Virus record (IMG/VR): IMGVR_UViG_3300042308_000104
Location: 1 to 37,427 of that record
DNA from: a virus
DNA length: 37,427 nt
Strand: one strand, 5' to 3'
The translations under genes and the position numbers were made by a program. The notes beneath the pieces were generated by a model. That model saw only the letters and a program-made list of their open reading frames with translations, was not told the origin of the DNA and ran no database searches. Shown piece after piece: positions 1 through 7,880 of the stretch (positions within the stretch are counted from its first letter, which is position 1; each line of letters begins with the position of its first letter).

Positions 1-124
1 TTGAAGTGTAATAGTCCATCCTATAATGCAAAAGCACAACCACGAAAAGGAGTCCCGATGCACTATTTCCAGTTTGAAATTAAGGAGTGGGTGGCAAACA
101 CCGCCCACCTCACACTAGAGGAGG
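1..124. repeat. Direct terminal repeat, left copy
   Basis: Bases 1-124 are identical to 37292-37415 and the two copies diverge at the 125th base. The repeat carries the promoter, leader and first 22 codons of the DUF1376 gene and the last codons of rusA. It shows that the two ends join, giving a unit of about 37,291 bp. Whether this is a real terminal redundancy, a circularly permuted genome or only an assembly overlap cannot be told from sequence alone. Confidence 0.9.
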
Positions 125-810
125 AAGCCGCTTATTTGCGGCTCATTTTCTTCTACTATGACTCAGAGCGACCCATCCCACACGATGACTTGAGCATGGT
201 GTTCCGCAAGTGCCGTGTTCCTGAGGAATTGGGCAAAGGCATTATGCTGGAGTTTTTCACCATGAATGGCAGTCTTAATGCTTGGACACATAAGAGATGC
301 GACAGTGAACTTGCCAGATACCATGCCAAGCATGAGCAAGCCTCCCGAGCAGGGAAAGCATCTGCTCAGGCTCGGTTCAACGCCCGTTCTGCTGACGTTC
401 AACCAATCATAAATCATAAATCATCAATCACTAATCAAGAATCAAAGAATACAAAGCCGACCAAGGTCGGCACCCCTGTCGGGGTTTCTGAATCTGTTTG
501 GCAGGACTTCATGGCTGTTCGACAAACCAAGAAAGCCAAGATGACGGAGACCGCTCTTAAGGGATTGGTGAGAGAAGCAAATAAGGCTGGCATCCCTTTG
601 GAAGATGCAATTCGCATTTGCTGTGAACGGGGGTGGGTTGGGTTCAAGGCAGATTGGATTGCTGAACACTTGAGGAATAAGCCTTCGGCATACCCAGACA
701 AGAACATTGCCGCCGCTCGGGCAATCTTTGGCGATGAGCGCAGATTGACTCAACCAGCAATTATTGAGGAGGGTTTTGTCAATGACCACAAACCAAAACA
801 GATTACCTGA
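58..810 (+). CDS. DUF1376 (YdaU-like) phage replication protein
   Basis: A 250-residue protein. Residues 1 to about 100 match the DUF1376/YdaU family, beginning MHYFQFEIKEW and containing the conserved L-x-x-E-E-x-A-Y-x-R-L helix. A polar, low-complexity linker (about 115-140) joins it to a C-terminal helical region ending near a GWVGFKADWI motif, as in phage replication-initiation and DnaT-like proteins. The family sits with replication genes in phages and prophages; its biochemical role is not settled. The ATG at 58 is chosen because CACGAAAAGGAG (41-52) lies in front of it; an upstream TTG at position 1 has no ribosome site and overlaps rusA. The next gene overlaps by 29 bases. Together these two genes probably recruit the host helicase, since no phage polymerase is present. 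Confidence 0.8.
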   Translation: MHYFQFEIKEWVANTAHLTLEEEAAYLRLIFFYYDSERPIPHDDLSMVFRKCRVPEELGKGIMLEFFTMNGSLNAWTHKRCDSELARYHAKHEQASRAGKASAQARFNARSADVQPIINHKSSITNQESKNTKPTKVGTPVGVSESVWQDFMAVRQTKKAKMTETALKGLVREANKAGIPLEDAIRICCERGWVGFKADWIAEHLRNKPSAYPDKNIAAARAIFGDERRLTQPAIIEEGFVNDHKPKQIT

Positions 811-1177
811 CCAGTGGGTGCAGAAAATCTTTGCCACAATGCAAGGGCACTACGGCACTCGGTTCCTCAATATGTGGAAAACGGGGCAAGTGCTACCTGA
901 CGGCAATGATGCTGGGGTGGTCAATGCTATGAACCATTGGGCAGAAAAACTTGGGTGGTATGTCAATTCACCCAACACCATCAAAGAAGTTCTCGAAAGC
1001 CTTCCTATTGAGCCGCCATCACTCCCGCAATTTGCAGAGATGCTTCGTCACGCTTACAAGCCTCCAGTAGTGCCGCAAATTGAGCGGAAGTGGACACAAG
1101 AAGAACTTGATGCCAACAAGCAAAGAGTTCGAGAAATGCTAGAAAAATTAAACCTCACGAAAAGGATAAAACCATGA
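782..1177 (+). CDS. Probable helicase loader, lambda P-like
   Basis: A 131-residue protein. The pattern of an N-terminal aromatic helix (IFATMQGHYGTRFLNMW), a central segment on residue pairing with the helicase region, and a late P-x-x-x-P-x-F-x-x-x-L/C-R motif (PPSLPQFAEMLR) resembles the lambda P and Burkholderia-type phage replication loader family. Its position directly after the DUF1376 gene agrees. By family analogy it would bring host DnaB to the origin. The start is the ATG at 782, with GAGGAGGG ten bases upstream, inside the end of the preceding gene. The C-terminal tail is basic. Assignment is by motif and context only, so a different replication accessory role remains possible. 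Confidence 0.55.
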   Translation: MTTNQNRLPDQWVQKIFATMQGHYGTRFLNMWKTGQVLPDGNDAGVVNAMNHWAEKLGWYVNSPNTIKEVLESLPIEPPSLPQFAEMLRHAYKPPVVPQIERKWTQEELDANKQRVREMLEKLNLTKRIKP

Positions 1178-1389
1178 AACCCTTTAGGCTTGCATACTGC
1201 GACTACATCGCATGGCTCATAAGCACAGAACTTAAAACCCTCGACACAGCAGGTCAGAAACTTCTGTCTTCAGTTGGAACAGTGCAGTTTGACCTTGGAC
1301 ACTTTGATGAGTTTGTGTCTACCACCAAAACCATCGACATTGAAGACCGCTTCGGAAAGCAATATCGAATTACCATACAGGAACTCTAA
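1174..1389 (+). CDS. Small protein of unknown function
   Basis: A 71-residue protein that I do not recognise. It is soluble-looking, with an N-terminal helix containing Tyr and Trp and a C-terminal beta-rich acidic and basic mixture. Its ATG overlaps the stop of the loader gene (ATGA), and a strong ribosome site CACGAAAAGGA (1156-1166) of the type seen at the promoter-proximal genes precedes it. Translational coupling with the replication genes suggests a role in DNA metabolism, but nothing in the sequence identifies it. Confidence 0.7.
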   Translation: MKPFRLAYCDYIAWLISTELKTLDTAGQKLLSSVGTVQFDLGHFDEFVSTTKTIDIEDRFGKQYRITIQEL

Positions 1390-1391
1390 TC

Positions 1392-1736
1392 ATGACCGAC
1401 ACGACACAAGAAGACATTAGCCCATTTAAGGCACTAGACTACATCCGAGACAACGCAAAAGCCTACGCACAAGCAAAGGCAAACGTGGTTTACATGACGG
1501 AGTACCGCAAGACCATTAAAGCCACTTTGATGGCATCTTGCTCTGAAAAAACGGAGTCAGCAAAAGAGTCATACGCCTACTCTCACCCTGAATACAAGAA
1601 GCATCTTCTTGCCCTGCAACAAGCAGTGGCAGAGGCTGAGTTCTTACGATGGCGCATGGTTGCCGCAGAAGCAAAGATTGAAGTATGGCGGTCACTGGAA
1701 TCATCAGCGAGGGCAGAAGGAAGGTCAACCGTATGA
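1392..1736 (+). CDS. Small helical phage protein of unknown function
   Basis: A 114-residue protein, almost entirely helical and rich in Ala, Glu, Lys and Tyr. Residues about 45-110 look like a continuous coiled coil ending in an E-x-W-R-S segment. Proteins of this look (a SAKESYAYSHPEYKKHL stretch followed by AAEAKIEVWRS) are common beside nuclease and resolvase genes in phages, with no known function. It starts two bases after the previous stop and its own stop overlaps the next start, so it belongs to the same rightward operon. Confidence 0.7.
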   Translation: MTDTTQEDISPFKALDYIRDNAKAYAQAKANVVYMTEYRKTIKATLMASCSEKTESAKESYAYSHPEYKKHLLALQQAVAEAEFLRWRMVAAEAKIEVWRSLESSARAEGRSTV

Positions 1737-2122
1737 TGCGAAACCCCGATGCAAGACACTTGGATTTTCAAGACTTGGCAGGGTTGATTCCAGAGAATCC
1801 AAAGTTCCTGCCCTCTAACCTCGACATGGTTTATGAGCGGCGGGGACATTTTTTGGTCTGTGAGTGGAAGCGACCTCACGAACAATTTGGTGGTGGGCAA
1901 TGGATATTGCTTCAAGCCCTTGCCCGTACCCCCAAATTCTCAGTGCTGATTGTTACAGGCAACACTGATGCTGGCATGAGTGTGCAAGCACTAGAGTACC
2001 TAAAGCCTGACGGGTCACTTGAGCATAAGGGTGCTACCATGGTGGAATTCGAACAACTGATTCTTAAGTGGTTCTACCATGCCGAACGCCAGCACACGCA
2101 AACACTACAACGAGGTGGCTGA
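1733..2122 (+). CDS. Putative PD-(D/E)XK nuclease
   Basis: A 129-residue protein. Residues about 27-45 read as a PD-(D/E)XK core: an Asp in LDMVYE, a short hairpin, then a strand ending E-W-K (FLVCEWKR). This is followed by a helix with Gln (GGGQWILLQALA) and a further strand (VLIVTG), the order seen in VRR-NUC and Hjc-like nucleases. It is compact, so it may act alone on branched or single-stranded DNA or as a partner of the Ref-like nuclease encoded next. The ATG at 1733 overlaps the preceding stop, with AAGGAAGG upstream. The metal-binding pattern is clear; the subfamily is not. Confidence 0.6.
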   Translation: MMRNPDARHLDFQDLAGLIPENPKFLPSNLDMVYERRGHFLVCEWKRPHEQFGGGQWILLQALARTPKFSVLIVTGNTDAGMSVQALEYLKPDGSLEHKGATMVEFEQLILKWFYHAERQHTQTLQRGG

Positions 2123-2369
2123 CCTTGGTTGTATTCTTTGCCGACATCTAGGGTATAAGGGCACCCCTGCTGAGATTCACCACATTCGCCGTCTTGGTGG
2201 GGTCAGAGATGATTCTCCCGTCATTCCCCTTTGTCCTGAGCACCACAGGGGCAACTCAGGGGTTCACGGCATGGGGCGCAAAGCCTTTGCTCGTCACTAC
2301 GGGCTGACTGAAGAAGACCTGCTAGAGCGGGTCACTACCCTACTATTTCAAAGTGTGGAGCATCGATAA
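2079..2369 (+). CDS. HNH nuclease of the P1 Ref (RecA-dependent nuclease) type
   Basis: A 96-residue protein. It has a CxxC pair (C18, C21), an H-H-I-R motif, a P-L-C-P-E-H-H-R-G segment and a G-x-H-G-x-G-R-K-x-F-x-x-x-Y-G tail, the order of conserved residues in phage P1 Ref. In P1, Ref cuts DNA in RecA-made displacement loops and stimulates recombination. The protein lacks the long N-terminal extension of P1 Ref and is nearly only the HNH core. The gene overlaps the nuclease before it by 44 bases. Its 3' end overlaps the convergent endolysin gene by 35 bases, so the two transcription blocks meet here without a spacer. Confidence 0.75.
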   Translation: MPNASTRKHYNEVADLGCILCRHLGYKGTPAEIHHIRRLGGVRDDSPVIPLCPEHHRGNSGVHGMGRKAFARHYGLTEEDLLERVTTLLFQSVEHR

Positions 2370-2793
2370 ACGGGCGTTCGTTCTGTTTGCGCCGACTGTC
2401 AATGTAGTACTGCATAGCGGCTTCCATAGTGCCATTCCACTTGGTAATGTCTGGAATGTTCCATGCCGCTCCCCAACGCAGGGGCAACTTGATTTCTCGG
2501 GCGGCTGATGCCATGGCAAGGGCAATGTCGTCGTACAGGTTCAACTCCCAAGAAATACGCCCACCAATAAATGCTACCAAGTCAACCGCTTTGCCTTCAA
2601 CGTGTTTGCCGCCTTCACGAACTTGGCTGGCTCCTTTGTTGAAGAGTTCAATTTGCCGTGCTTTGGTTCTTACCCCTTCAGTCACAGCAAAGTCAATGGT
2701 AGTCAATTCAATGGCTCTCTTGACGCAATCTATCAATCGCTCATCTACCCCTGCCAATCTGTCTAGGCTTCGTTGCGACAACTTATAAGTCAT
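2335..2793 (-). CDS. Endolysin, M15 family L-Ala-D-Glu type peptidase
   Basis: A 152-residue peptidase of the M15/VanY type. The zinc signature is visible: H64 and D71 in GKHVEGKAVDL and H147 in the C-terminal DAPHFEI. It would cleave peptidoglycan peptides at the end of infection. There is no signal peptide or membrane anchor, so export depends on the holin encoded immediately upstream; the start overlaps the holin stop (ATGA). The length fits single-domain phage M15 endolysins. It is the last gene of the leftward late block and converges with the Ref-like nuclease. Confidence 0.88.
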   Translation of the reverse strand: MTYKLSQRSLDRLAGVDERLIDCVKRAIELTTIDFAVTEGVRTKARQIELFNKGASQVREGGKHVEGKAVDLVAFIGGRISWELNLYDDIALAMASAAREIKLPLRWGAAWNIPDITKWNGTMEAAMQYYIDSRRKQNERPFIDAPHFEIVG

Positions 2794-3161
2794 TTCTTAC
2801 CCCACCCAGCGACAATACGTGAGCCGAACAGAAAACCGAAAGCAATGTTTGCCGCTTCAAGAGCAAGCCTTCGCATTTCGTCAGAAACGGGGTAATACAG
2901 GGTTGAAACCCCGACACCTATTACCAGTAGTGCCCCAAGGTATCGGGCTGAAGCACGAAGGTCTATGACCCATTGGCTAGGGGTTCCGATTGGGGCATCT
3001 AGTTTGGCAAGGGCTTCAATGCGAGAAATCTCATTCTGGTCAAGTTTGATTTGCTCATCAATGGTCGTTGGTTTGACCCCGCCCATCCACTTGGTAATTA
3101 ACTGCTTGCCGCCTTCAACTGCTACAGGGACAAGTGCCCCCAAAATGGTTTCGAGTAGCAT
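2790..3161 (-). CDS. Holin, 3-TM (GTA-type) family
   Basis: A 123-residue protein. There is a hydrophobic N-terminal stretch (residues about 4-18), a charged middle helix with a D-Q-N-E-I-S-R-I-E segment, and two clear membrane helices (about 72-92 and 98-117), ending in a basic tail. This matches the 3-TM holins of gene transfer agents and many phages. It would form the pore that releases the endolysin, whose gene overlaps its stop. The ATG at 3161 is preferred over a GTG one codon earlier because it lies six bases after GGAGG. Confidence 0.75.
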   Translation of the reverse strand: MLLETILGALVPVAVEGGKQLITKWMGGVKPTTIDEQIKLDQNEISRIEALAKLDAPIGTPSQWVIDLRASARYLGALLVIGVGVSTLYYPVSDEMRRLALEAANIAFGFLFGSRIVAGWGKK

Positions 3162-3463
3162 CACTTACCTCCTAGTCCAAGTTTTGCGGACAGCCCAACC
3201 AGCACTAGACCGCAGATAATTACAAGAAGACCCCAGACACCTTTCTTGGCAATCTCCAGTTTAAGTTCCCGCCAGAACATCGTTTGTGCTTCTGCAGCTT
3301 CTATCATGGACTCGTGATACCTGCGGTGACCATCAAAGTCCACTGACCCGTCAGGACCACGAGCAAAAGCACCATTGATTTTTTTAAGTTCGGTGAGAAT
3401 TTCATCAAACCGTTTATCAAGGTGAGTATTGTCGCTTTTAGAGAGGTGGACTTCATCTATCAT
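3161..3463 (-). CDS. XhlA-like lysis-associated membrane protein
   Basis: A 100-residue protein with an N-terminal coiled-coil-like region (about 5-32), a central D-G-H-R-R-Y-H-E segment, an amphipathic helix and one C-terminal membrane helix (about 75-96) followed by Lys. This topology resembles haemolysin XhlA proteins that assist holins. The stop overlaps the first base of the holin start, and an AAGGA site precedes its own ATG. It could instead be a spanin component, but spanins usually have their membrane helix at the N-terminus and no overlapping partner is visible. Confidence 0.55.
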   Translation of the reverse strand: MIDEVHLSKSDNTHLDKRFDEILTELKKINGAFARGPDGSVDFDGHRRYHESMIEAAEAQTMFWRELKLEIAKKGVWGLLVIICGLVLVGLSAKLGLGGK

Positions 3464-3473
3464 TTTTTATTCC

Positions 3474-3932
3474 TTATGCTAATTGCCAATCCTCCGTTGG
3501 CATAGTAGGCCAGACGATTTCTCCTGCAACTGGATTGATGGCGTACTGCCTTACGGCATTTCGGTAGTTGTTGAATTCATTTGCGTTTGCAAGGTATGGG
3601 TTACTCTTAAGCGGGTCAGAGACATCTGGCAACGCAGTCCAATCAGTGGCAGACAGCAAACCCATAGCTTGTTGCTTGTTGTCTGCTGCAGAAGGCGGCT
3701 CAGGAGGCACAGGAATGCCAGCCTGCTCCCATGCAGCAATGGCGTTCTCTGCCCATTGGGGCAATGCTTCGATGGCTTCATTAAGAGAGCCATCATTGTG
3801 CTCAATCCAACCCGACACCTCATACCACTGCAAGGCATGGACAGTCACAGGGGTGCCAGCCCAAGTCAGCGGCTGACGGCACAGGTCATTGACGTAGACA
3901 GCCCCATCAATGGGGATAATGGTTACTCTCAT
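3474..3932 (-). CDS. Tail fibre assembly or XkdW-like protein
   Basis: A 152-residue protein. The C-terminal part has the pattern LLSATDW...D...NPYLAN...F..YR..VRQYAINP...WPTMPTEDW, typical of XkdW and phage tail fibre assembly proteins encoded next to fibre genes. The N-terminal half is a separate domain with many Trp. It likely helps fold or attach the fibres encoded upstream. Its ATG overlaps the stop of the preceding gene (ATGA). Confidence 0.6.
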   Translation of the reverse strand: MRVTIIPIDGAVYVNDLCRQPLTWAGTPVTVHALQWYEVSGWIEHNDGSLNEAIEALPQWAENAIAAWEQAGIPVPPEPPSAADNKQQAMGLLSATDWTALPDVSDPLKSNPYLANANEFNNYRNAVRQYAINPVAGEIVWPTMPTEDWQLA

Positions 3933-4225
3933 TTAGCACCTCCAAGCATCCGTTGATTGTGAGCAGTCACCAAAATCTCTTGCGTCATCTGGTTGCCTTT
4001 CACCATCTCATTGCGGAACGACTCCACAGCCGCACCAGTCTGCCTTTGTTGCTGACTGTTCTCAATCATCAGCATTGGCATCCATGCAACTGCACAACCC
4101 CAGTTATCTACTTCTTCTCCTGTGTTCGGGTTATGCCCACGAATTTGAATGAACCAACCACACTCCAATTCTTTGCAAGGCTGGAAGTTGTTCATTGGGC
4201 AGTTGTTTTTGGGTTTGATTTGCAT
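3929..4225 (-). CDS. Conserved phage protein with Cys motifs, unknown function
   Basis: A 98-residue protein. Four cysteines lie in the N-terminal half (C9, C17, C22 and one in a W-G-C-A segment at about 43), beside a G-x-N-P-x-T-G-E motif. A helix rich in Gln (IENSQQQRQTGAA) follows. The pattern suggests a small metal-bound or disulphide-bonded fold. Similar proteins are, as far as I recall, widespread in aquatic phages and unassigned. Its place between the large fibre and the assembly protein suggests a role in fibre assembly or attachment. Confidence 0.6.
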   Translation of the reverse strand: MQIKPKNNCPMNNFQPCKELECGWFIQIRGHNPNTGEEVDNWGCAVAWMPMLMIENSQQQRQTGAAVESFRNEMVKGNQMTQEILVTAHNQRMLGGAK

Positions 4226-4227
4226 TT

Positions 4228-6399
4228 TTAATCCTTTGTCGCAATGATGGCATCCACATACTGCACAGCCAAGTTGATGGCGGTTCCCGTAAAAGTGCCG
4301 CCTGAGTGAGTGTGACTGCTACCACCCCCTGTAGAGGTCACGTTGTAGTTGGTATTCATAGTCGCAGTACTTCCTGCAACAAAGTTAGCAAGCATCCCGT
4401 AATTGCCACCATCACTAAAGTTGACCGTAGAGGTTCTGGCTCTTGGAGTATGAACGTGAGATGGAATTTGACTCTCAGACAACGTAGTAGCACCGCTAGT
4501 GCCAACTGTTCCTGAAACCGCTTGGGATGCAAACGCCGTGGTAAACGCCACAGAGCCACCAGAAGATGCAGTGCCGCTTACAACTCGCAATGCTTTGTTG
4601 TCGTGAGTTGTACTCTTTGTCCATCCAGTGGGTGCTGATGTCTGCACAAAAAGCATGGCAGTACCAGCAGGGAAGGCTGACGGTGCAGAGCCAGAAGATG
4701 CCGCCGTTATCCTGCCTTGTGCGTCAACAGTGATGCTGGAATAAGTGTAAGAACCCGGTGTGACCGCTGTATTAGCAAGGGAAATAGTGCCTGTCGTAGT
4801 AATTGTTCCACCTGACAATCCCGTGCCAGTGGCAACTGAGGTGACTGTGCCACCTGAGTTGGTCCAAGGGACATTGATTACCCCTTGCCCAGCGGCGTTG
4901 ACTTGCAAAGCGTAAGTTCGTGATGCCGTTGCAGTCACAGCATTTGCCGCTACTGTCTGAGCAGTGTCAGAACCTAACTCAATCAGCCCCAAAACAGTCG
5001 AAGTAGCGGCAGAATAGGTTGTGTCTGTCCATGGCACATTGACCACACCTTGACCTGCCGCATTGACTTGCAAGCCGTAAGTGCGACTCGCTGTGGAGGT
5101 AACAGCATTGGCGGCAGTGCTTTGCACTGTGTCGGAATTCAACTCAATCAAACCAGCCACAGTTGAGGTGGCGGCAGAGTAAGTGGTGTTGACACTGGAA
5201 ATAGTGAAGTTGGGGTAGGTGCCCGAAATGCTGGTAGCCCCTGCACCAGTCAAGGATACCGTTTGGTCAGGGGCGGTATTCGTAATAGTGAAGTTTGGGT
5301 AGGTACCACTGGTGCTGATGCCCGTGCCAGAGGTCAATGCAACTGTCTGGTCTGGTGCGGTGTTAGTGATGGCGATGCTTCCCGCCCCATTGGTCACACT
5401 AATGCCAGTGCTGGCAGTCAGGCTGGCGTTTTTCCATAGGCTGGAGGATGCGTCATAGATGAGAGTGTTGCCGCTGGCTGGTGAAGTGATAAGAACATTG
5501 TGGAGTTCTTCCAGTTCCCAGCCGTTGTTGATGTTGATAAAAATCTCACCACTAGAAGCATTGACTTTAATGACCCAACCAAGTGCAACGATGTGCTGCG
5601 GAGCGACAGGCTTAGTAGCCGTAAACGCTCCTGCTGTTGAAGACAAGTAGATTGGTGCTCCTGCAGTAAAGGCAGAAGTATTCAGCCCACGAACCAAGCC
5701 AAAAGTGCAGACAAAGCCTTCTGCGCCGTTTGCGATGGCTTCTGCAGTAACGCCTAGTGTCGGGGCACTTAAAGCCTCAGAATCAGCATCTGCAAGGACT
5801 ACTGACGGGCGTTGACCTTGTGCCCCTGAAACAGCAACGACAGAGCCTTTGGCAATGGTTGAGCCTGTGCCGTTGTAGACCAGAGCGACACTTTCTTGTC
5901 CAAGTTGAAGTGAAGTATTGGCATTAAGAACAACGCTTGGTGTGCCATCTCCTGAATCCCAAAAGACCGAGCCAGCAGTGGTTGGTGCACTTGTTGGGCT
6001 GGTGTTGAACGACAGCCCATTGACTGCGGCAAGATTGCCGTTGTCGTCTTGAGTAACAGTGCCATTCTGAATTAACTTGCCCGTAGTGCCATCAAAGCGC
6101 ACCAGTGCATTGTCAGTGGCAGAAGCAGGACCAGCGACATCACCAGTACCAGCATTTGAGTTGACCCATTTGCCAGTAGATGAGTTGTAAGACAGCCCCT
6201 GTCCATTGGTGGGTGACGAAATGTTGGTGTCGCCAAGACCAGTCAAGTTGCCAGCACCAACTTGCACAACAGCCGTGCCGTTGTTGATGTAGACTTTCTT
6301 GTCTGCCATGTTGACTGCCAACTCACCAGAAGAGAGTTGACCTGTCGTAGGAACAGTACTTGCCGTATTGCTCCGTTTTGGCTTAATAATGTTTGGCAT
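4228..6399 (-). CDS. Large tail fibre protein with internal repeats and collar-like tip
   Basis: A 723-residue protein, strongly enriched in Thr, Ser, Gly, Ala and Asn. Residues 1 to about 50 form a short N-terminal attachment region (GELAVNMADKKVYI), followed by G-L-G-D-T-N fibre motifs and a globular part. Repeated beta segments come next (GTYPNFTI and NTAPDQTV motifs), then two 55-residue tandem repeats. The C-terminal 150 residues resemble tail collar and fibre tip domains: M-L-F-x-Q-T-S-A-P-T-G-W, a S-H-x-H pair and a final Q-Y-V-x-A-I-I-A. It probably binds the host surface. A GGGGAGG site precedes the ATG. A palindromic leader lies between it and the preceding fibre gene. Confidence 0.75.
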   Translation of the reverse strand: MPNIIKPKRSNTASTVPTTGQLSSGELAVNMADKKVYINNGTAVVQVGAGNLTGLGDTNISSPTNGQGLSYNSSTGKWVNSNAGTGDVAGPASATDNALVRFDGTTGKLIQNGTVTQDDNGNLAAVNGLSFNTSPTSAPTTAGSVFWDSGDGTPSVVLNANTSLQLGQESVALVYNGTGSTIAKGSVVAVSGAQGQRPSVVLADADSEALSAPTLGVTAEAIANGAEGFVCTFGLVRGLNTSAFTAGAPIYLSSTAGAFTATKPVAPQHIVALGWVIKVNASSGEIFININNGWELEELHNVLITSPASGNTLIYDASSSLWKNASLTASTGISVTNGAGSIAITNTAPDQTVALTSGTGISTSGTYPNFTITNTAPDQTVSLTGAGATSISGTYPNFTISSVNTTYSAATSTVAGLIELNSDTVQSTAANAVTSTASRTYGLQVNAAGQGVVNVPWTDTTYSAATSTVLGLIELGSDTAQTVAANAVTATASRTYALQVNAAGQGVINVPWTNSGGTVTSVATGTGLSGGTITTTGTISLANTAVTPGSYTYSSITVDAQGRITAASSGSAPSAFPAGTAMLFVQTSAPTGWTKSTTHDNKALRVVSGTASSGGSVAFTTAFASQAVSGTVGTSGATTLSESQIPSHVHTPRARTSTVNFSDGGNYGMLANFVAGSTATMNTNYNVTSTGGGSSHTHSGGTFTGTAINLAVQYVDAIIATKD
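4855..5184 (-). repeat. Two tandem 165-bp repeats in the fibre gene
   Basis: Unit 1 (5184-5020) and unit 2 (5019-4855) each encode 55 residues starting TYSAATSTV and ending NVPWT. The peptides differ at only a few positions (for example GLIELNSD against GLIELGSD and GLQV against ALQV), while the DNA differs at many third codon positions. The duplication is therefore old and held by selection on protein, lengthening the beta-helical shaft. Confidence 0.75.
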
Positions 6400-6414
6400 A
6401 AGCCTCCCCTTTCT

Positions 6415-6455
6415 GCTCTATATAGAGCGGGTTTATAGCCCACTATGTAGTGGGC
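6415..6455. repeat. Two palindromes in the leader of the large fibre gene
   Basis: GCTCTATATAGAGC (6415-6428) is a perfect palindrome, and 6438-6455 forms an 8-bp stem (GCCCACTA/TAGTGGGC) with a two-base loop. Both lie in the 65-base gap between two fibre genes. Neither is followed by a T run in the leftward direction, so they are not ordinary terminators. They may stabilise or process the mRNA or hide the ribosome site at 6401-6410. Confidence 0.6.
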
Positions 6456-6464
6456 GGTTGATGA

Positions 6465-7868
6465 TTAGAATGTGCCGCCGTCGATTGTGATTCCGTCAAA
6501 GGTGGTCAAGTTTGTAATGCTACCACCAGTGATTGCTACGTTGTTGGCATTCTGAGTCGACATCGTTCCCAAGCCCGTAATGTCGGTATTGGGAATAGTT
6601 GCAGATGCAGTGAAAGCAGAAGTGCCGTTACCTTTCACATAGCCAGTAAGAGTCACTGCACCTGTACCGCCAGATGCCACAGGCAAAGTGCCAGTAGTTA
6701 GGGCAGAGGTAGAGGTCGCATAGACAGCACCGCCTGAGGTAAACGAAGTAAGACCTGTGCCGCCATAGCCTGTGGCAATGGTTGTGCCTTGCCAAGTGCC
6801 AGTGCCAATCGTGCCAAGAGTAGTAATGCTGGTTTGACCGACATAGGTAGAAGCAATGTCAATGCCGCCAGCACCAACAAAAATGCGGTCAGTTGTGCCA
6901 ACTGCTGAGAACTGTGAGCCAACCAGCGTCAGACCATTGCCAGCACTGTAGGTGCCAGCACCTGAGAATTGCACCCAAGTGATTGCTGTGCTACCCAGTG
7001 TGCCGCCTTGGTTGACCGTACAAACCCAGCCTGTGTCTGCTTGGGTAGAGCCTTCTTCTACGAAAGTAAAAGCACCGGGGAAATCTGTCCAAGCATCCAT
7101 GTCGCTTGAACGTGCCCATGCTGTGGCAGAAGCCACATAAATACCGTTTTGTGACTGGGTGGTTTGATTCTTAACCAGCACTCGGTCACCAGACACAACC
7201 GTAACACCATCAATCGTCAGCAAACCAGACAGGGTGGCAATGTCGACTGTGCTTGCACAACGAACCGATGCTTTTACATCCAAGCCCTGTGCCGTGGAAT
7301 CTACATAAATTTTGGTAGCCGCATCTTGTGCGTTTACAGGGTCAGCAAGGTTGGTCAGTTTGTTGCCACCAAAGCCAAAGTCAGCCGTAGGTGCAGACAG
7401 GTCAGTCAGGCTTGCTTGAGAGCCAGCCGTTGCCAAGCCTTTGGCATTGATGGTGACCTTAGTGTAGGTTCCGACATTGCTGTTTACTGTTGCCAGCGTC
7501 AATGCCGCAGACACATTGGCAGAGCCGTCCACACTAGACAGAGTTGCCGTGCCGTCACCTGTCAGAGACAAGTCACGGGCTGTCGCCCACTTGGTTGCTG
7601 TGCCAGCATTGCCATTGATAGAACCAACAATAGTGTCGGTGAAAGTTTTGACCCCGCCTACAGTTTGGGCACTGCTGGTGTCTACAAATGCACCATTGCC
7701 AGCAATTGGGATGACTGAAGTTGCTGTGCCACCCGCACCGCCAGTTCCTGTGCCGTAATACAGAACATTCGTTTGCTCGTTAAACGCCAGTTCAGCGTTC
7801 GCTAGTGTTGTTGGTGCACCCGCACCACCGCCGTTGGCACGGCGTTTAATTCGTATGGTATTAGCCAT
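6465..7868 (-). CDS. Tail fibre protein
   Basis: A 467-residue protein of fibre composition (Gly, Thr, Ala, Ser, Asn and Val rich). It begins with a basic, Gly-rich N-terminus (IRIKRRANGGGAG) with an A-E-L-A-F-N motif shared with other fibre N-termini. A typical N-A-x-D-A-A-T-K-x-Y-V-D segment appears at about 180, as in many phage tail fibres. A beta-rich region with a G-D-R-V-L-V-K-N-Q motif follows, then repetitive G-T-G sequence to a short C-terminal end. AAGGAG lies eight bases before the ATG. It lies within a run of five fibre-type genes. It probably forms a shaft, since no obvious tip domain is seen at its end. Confidence 0.7.
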   Translation of the reverse strand: MANTIRIKRRANGGGAGAPTTLANAELAFNEQTNVLYYGTGTGGAGGTATSVIPIAGNGAFVDTSSAQTVGGVKTFTDTIVGSINGNAGTATKWATARDLSLTGDGTATLSSVDGSANVSAALTLATVNSNVGTYTKVTINAKGLATAGSQASLTDLSAPTADFGFGGNKLTNLADPVNAQDAATKIYVDSTAQGLDVKASVRCASTVDIATLSGLLTIDGVTVVSGDRVLVKNQTTQSQNGIYVASATAWARSSDMDAWTDFPGAFTFVEEGSTQADTGWVCTVNQGGTLGSTAITWVQFSGAGTYSAGNGLTLVGSQFSAVGTTDRIFVGAGGIDIASTYVGQTSITTLGTIGTGTWQGTTIATGYGGTGLTSFTSGGAVYATSTSALTTGTLPVASGGTGAVTLTGYVKGNGTSAFTASATIPNTDITGLGTMSTQNANNVAITGGSITNLTTFDGITIDGGTF

Positions 7869-7880
7869 AGTTCTTGCTCC

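Noticed and set aside
1-57. Earlier TTG start for the DUF1376 gene
   Set aside because: No ribosome site, overlaps the rusA end and promoter; the ATG at 58 with CACGAAAAGGAG is far better.
1733-2369. Restriction-modification pair (nuclease plus Ref-like protein)
   Set aside because: No methyltransferase is present anywhere; both fit recombination or repair nucleases better.
6415-6455. Terminator between two fibre genes
   Set aside because: Stable palindromes, but no U run in either direction; kept as structured leader only.
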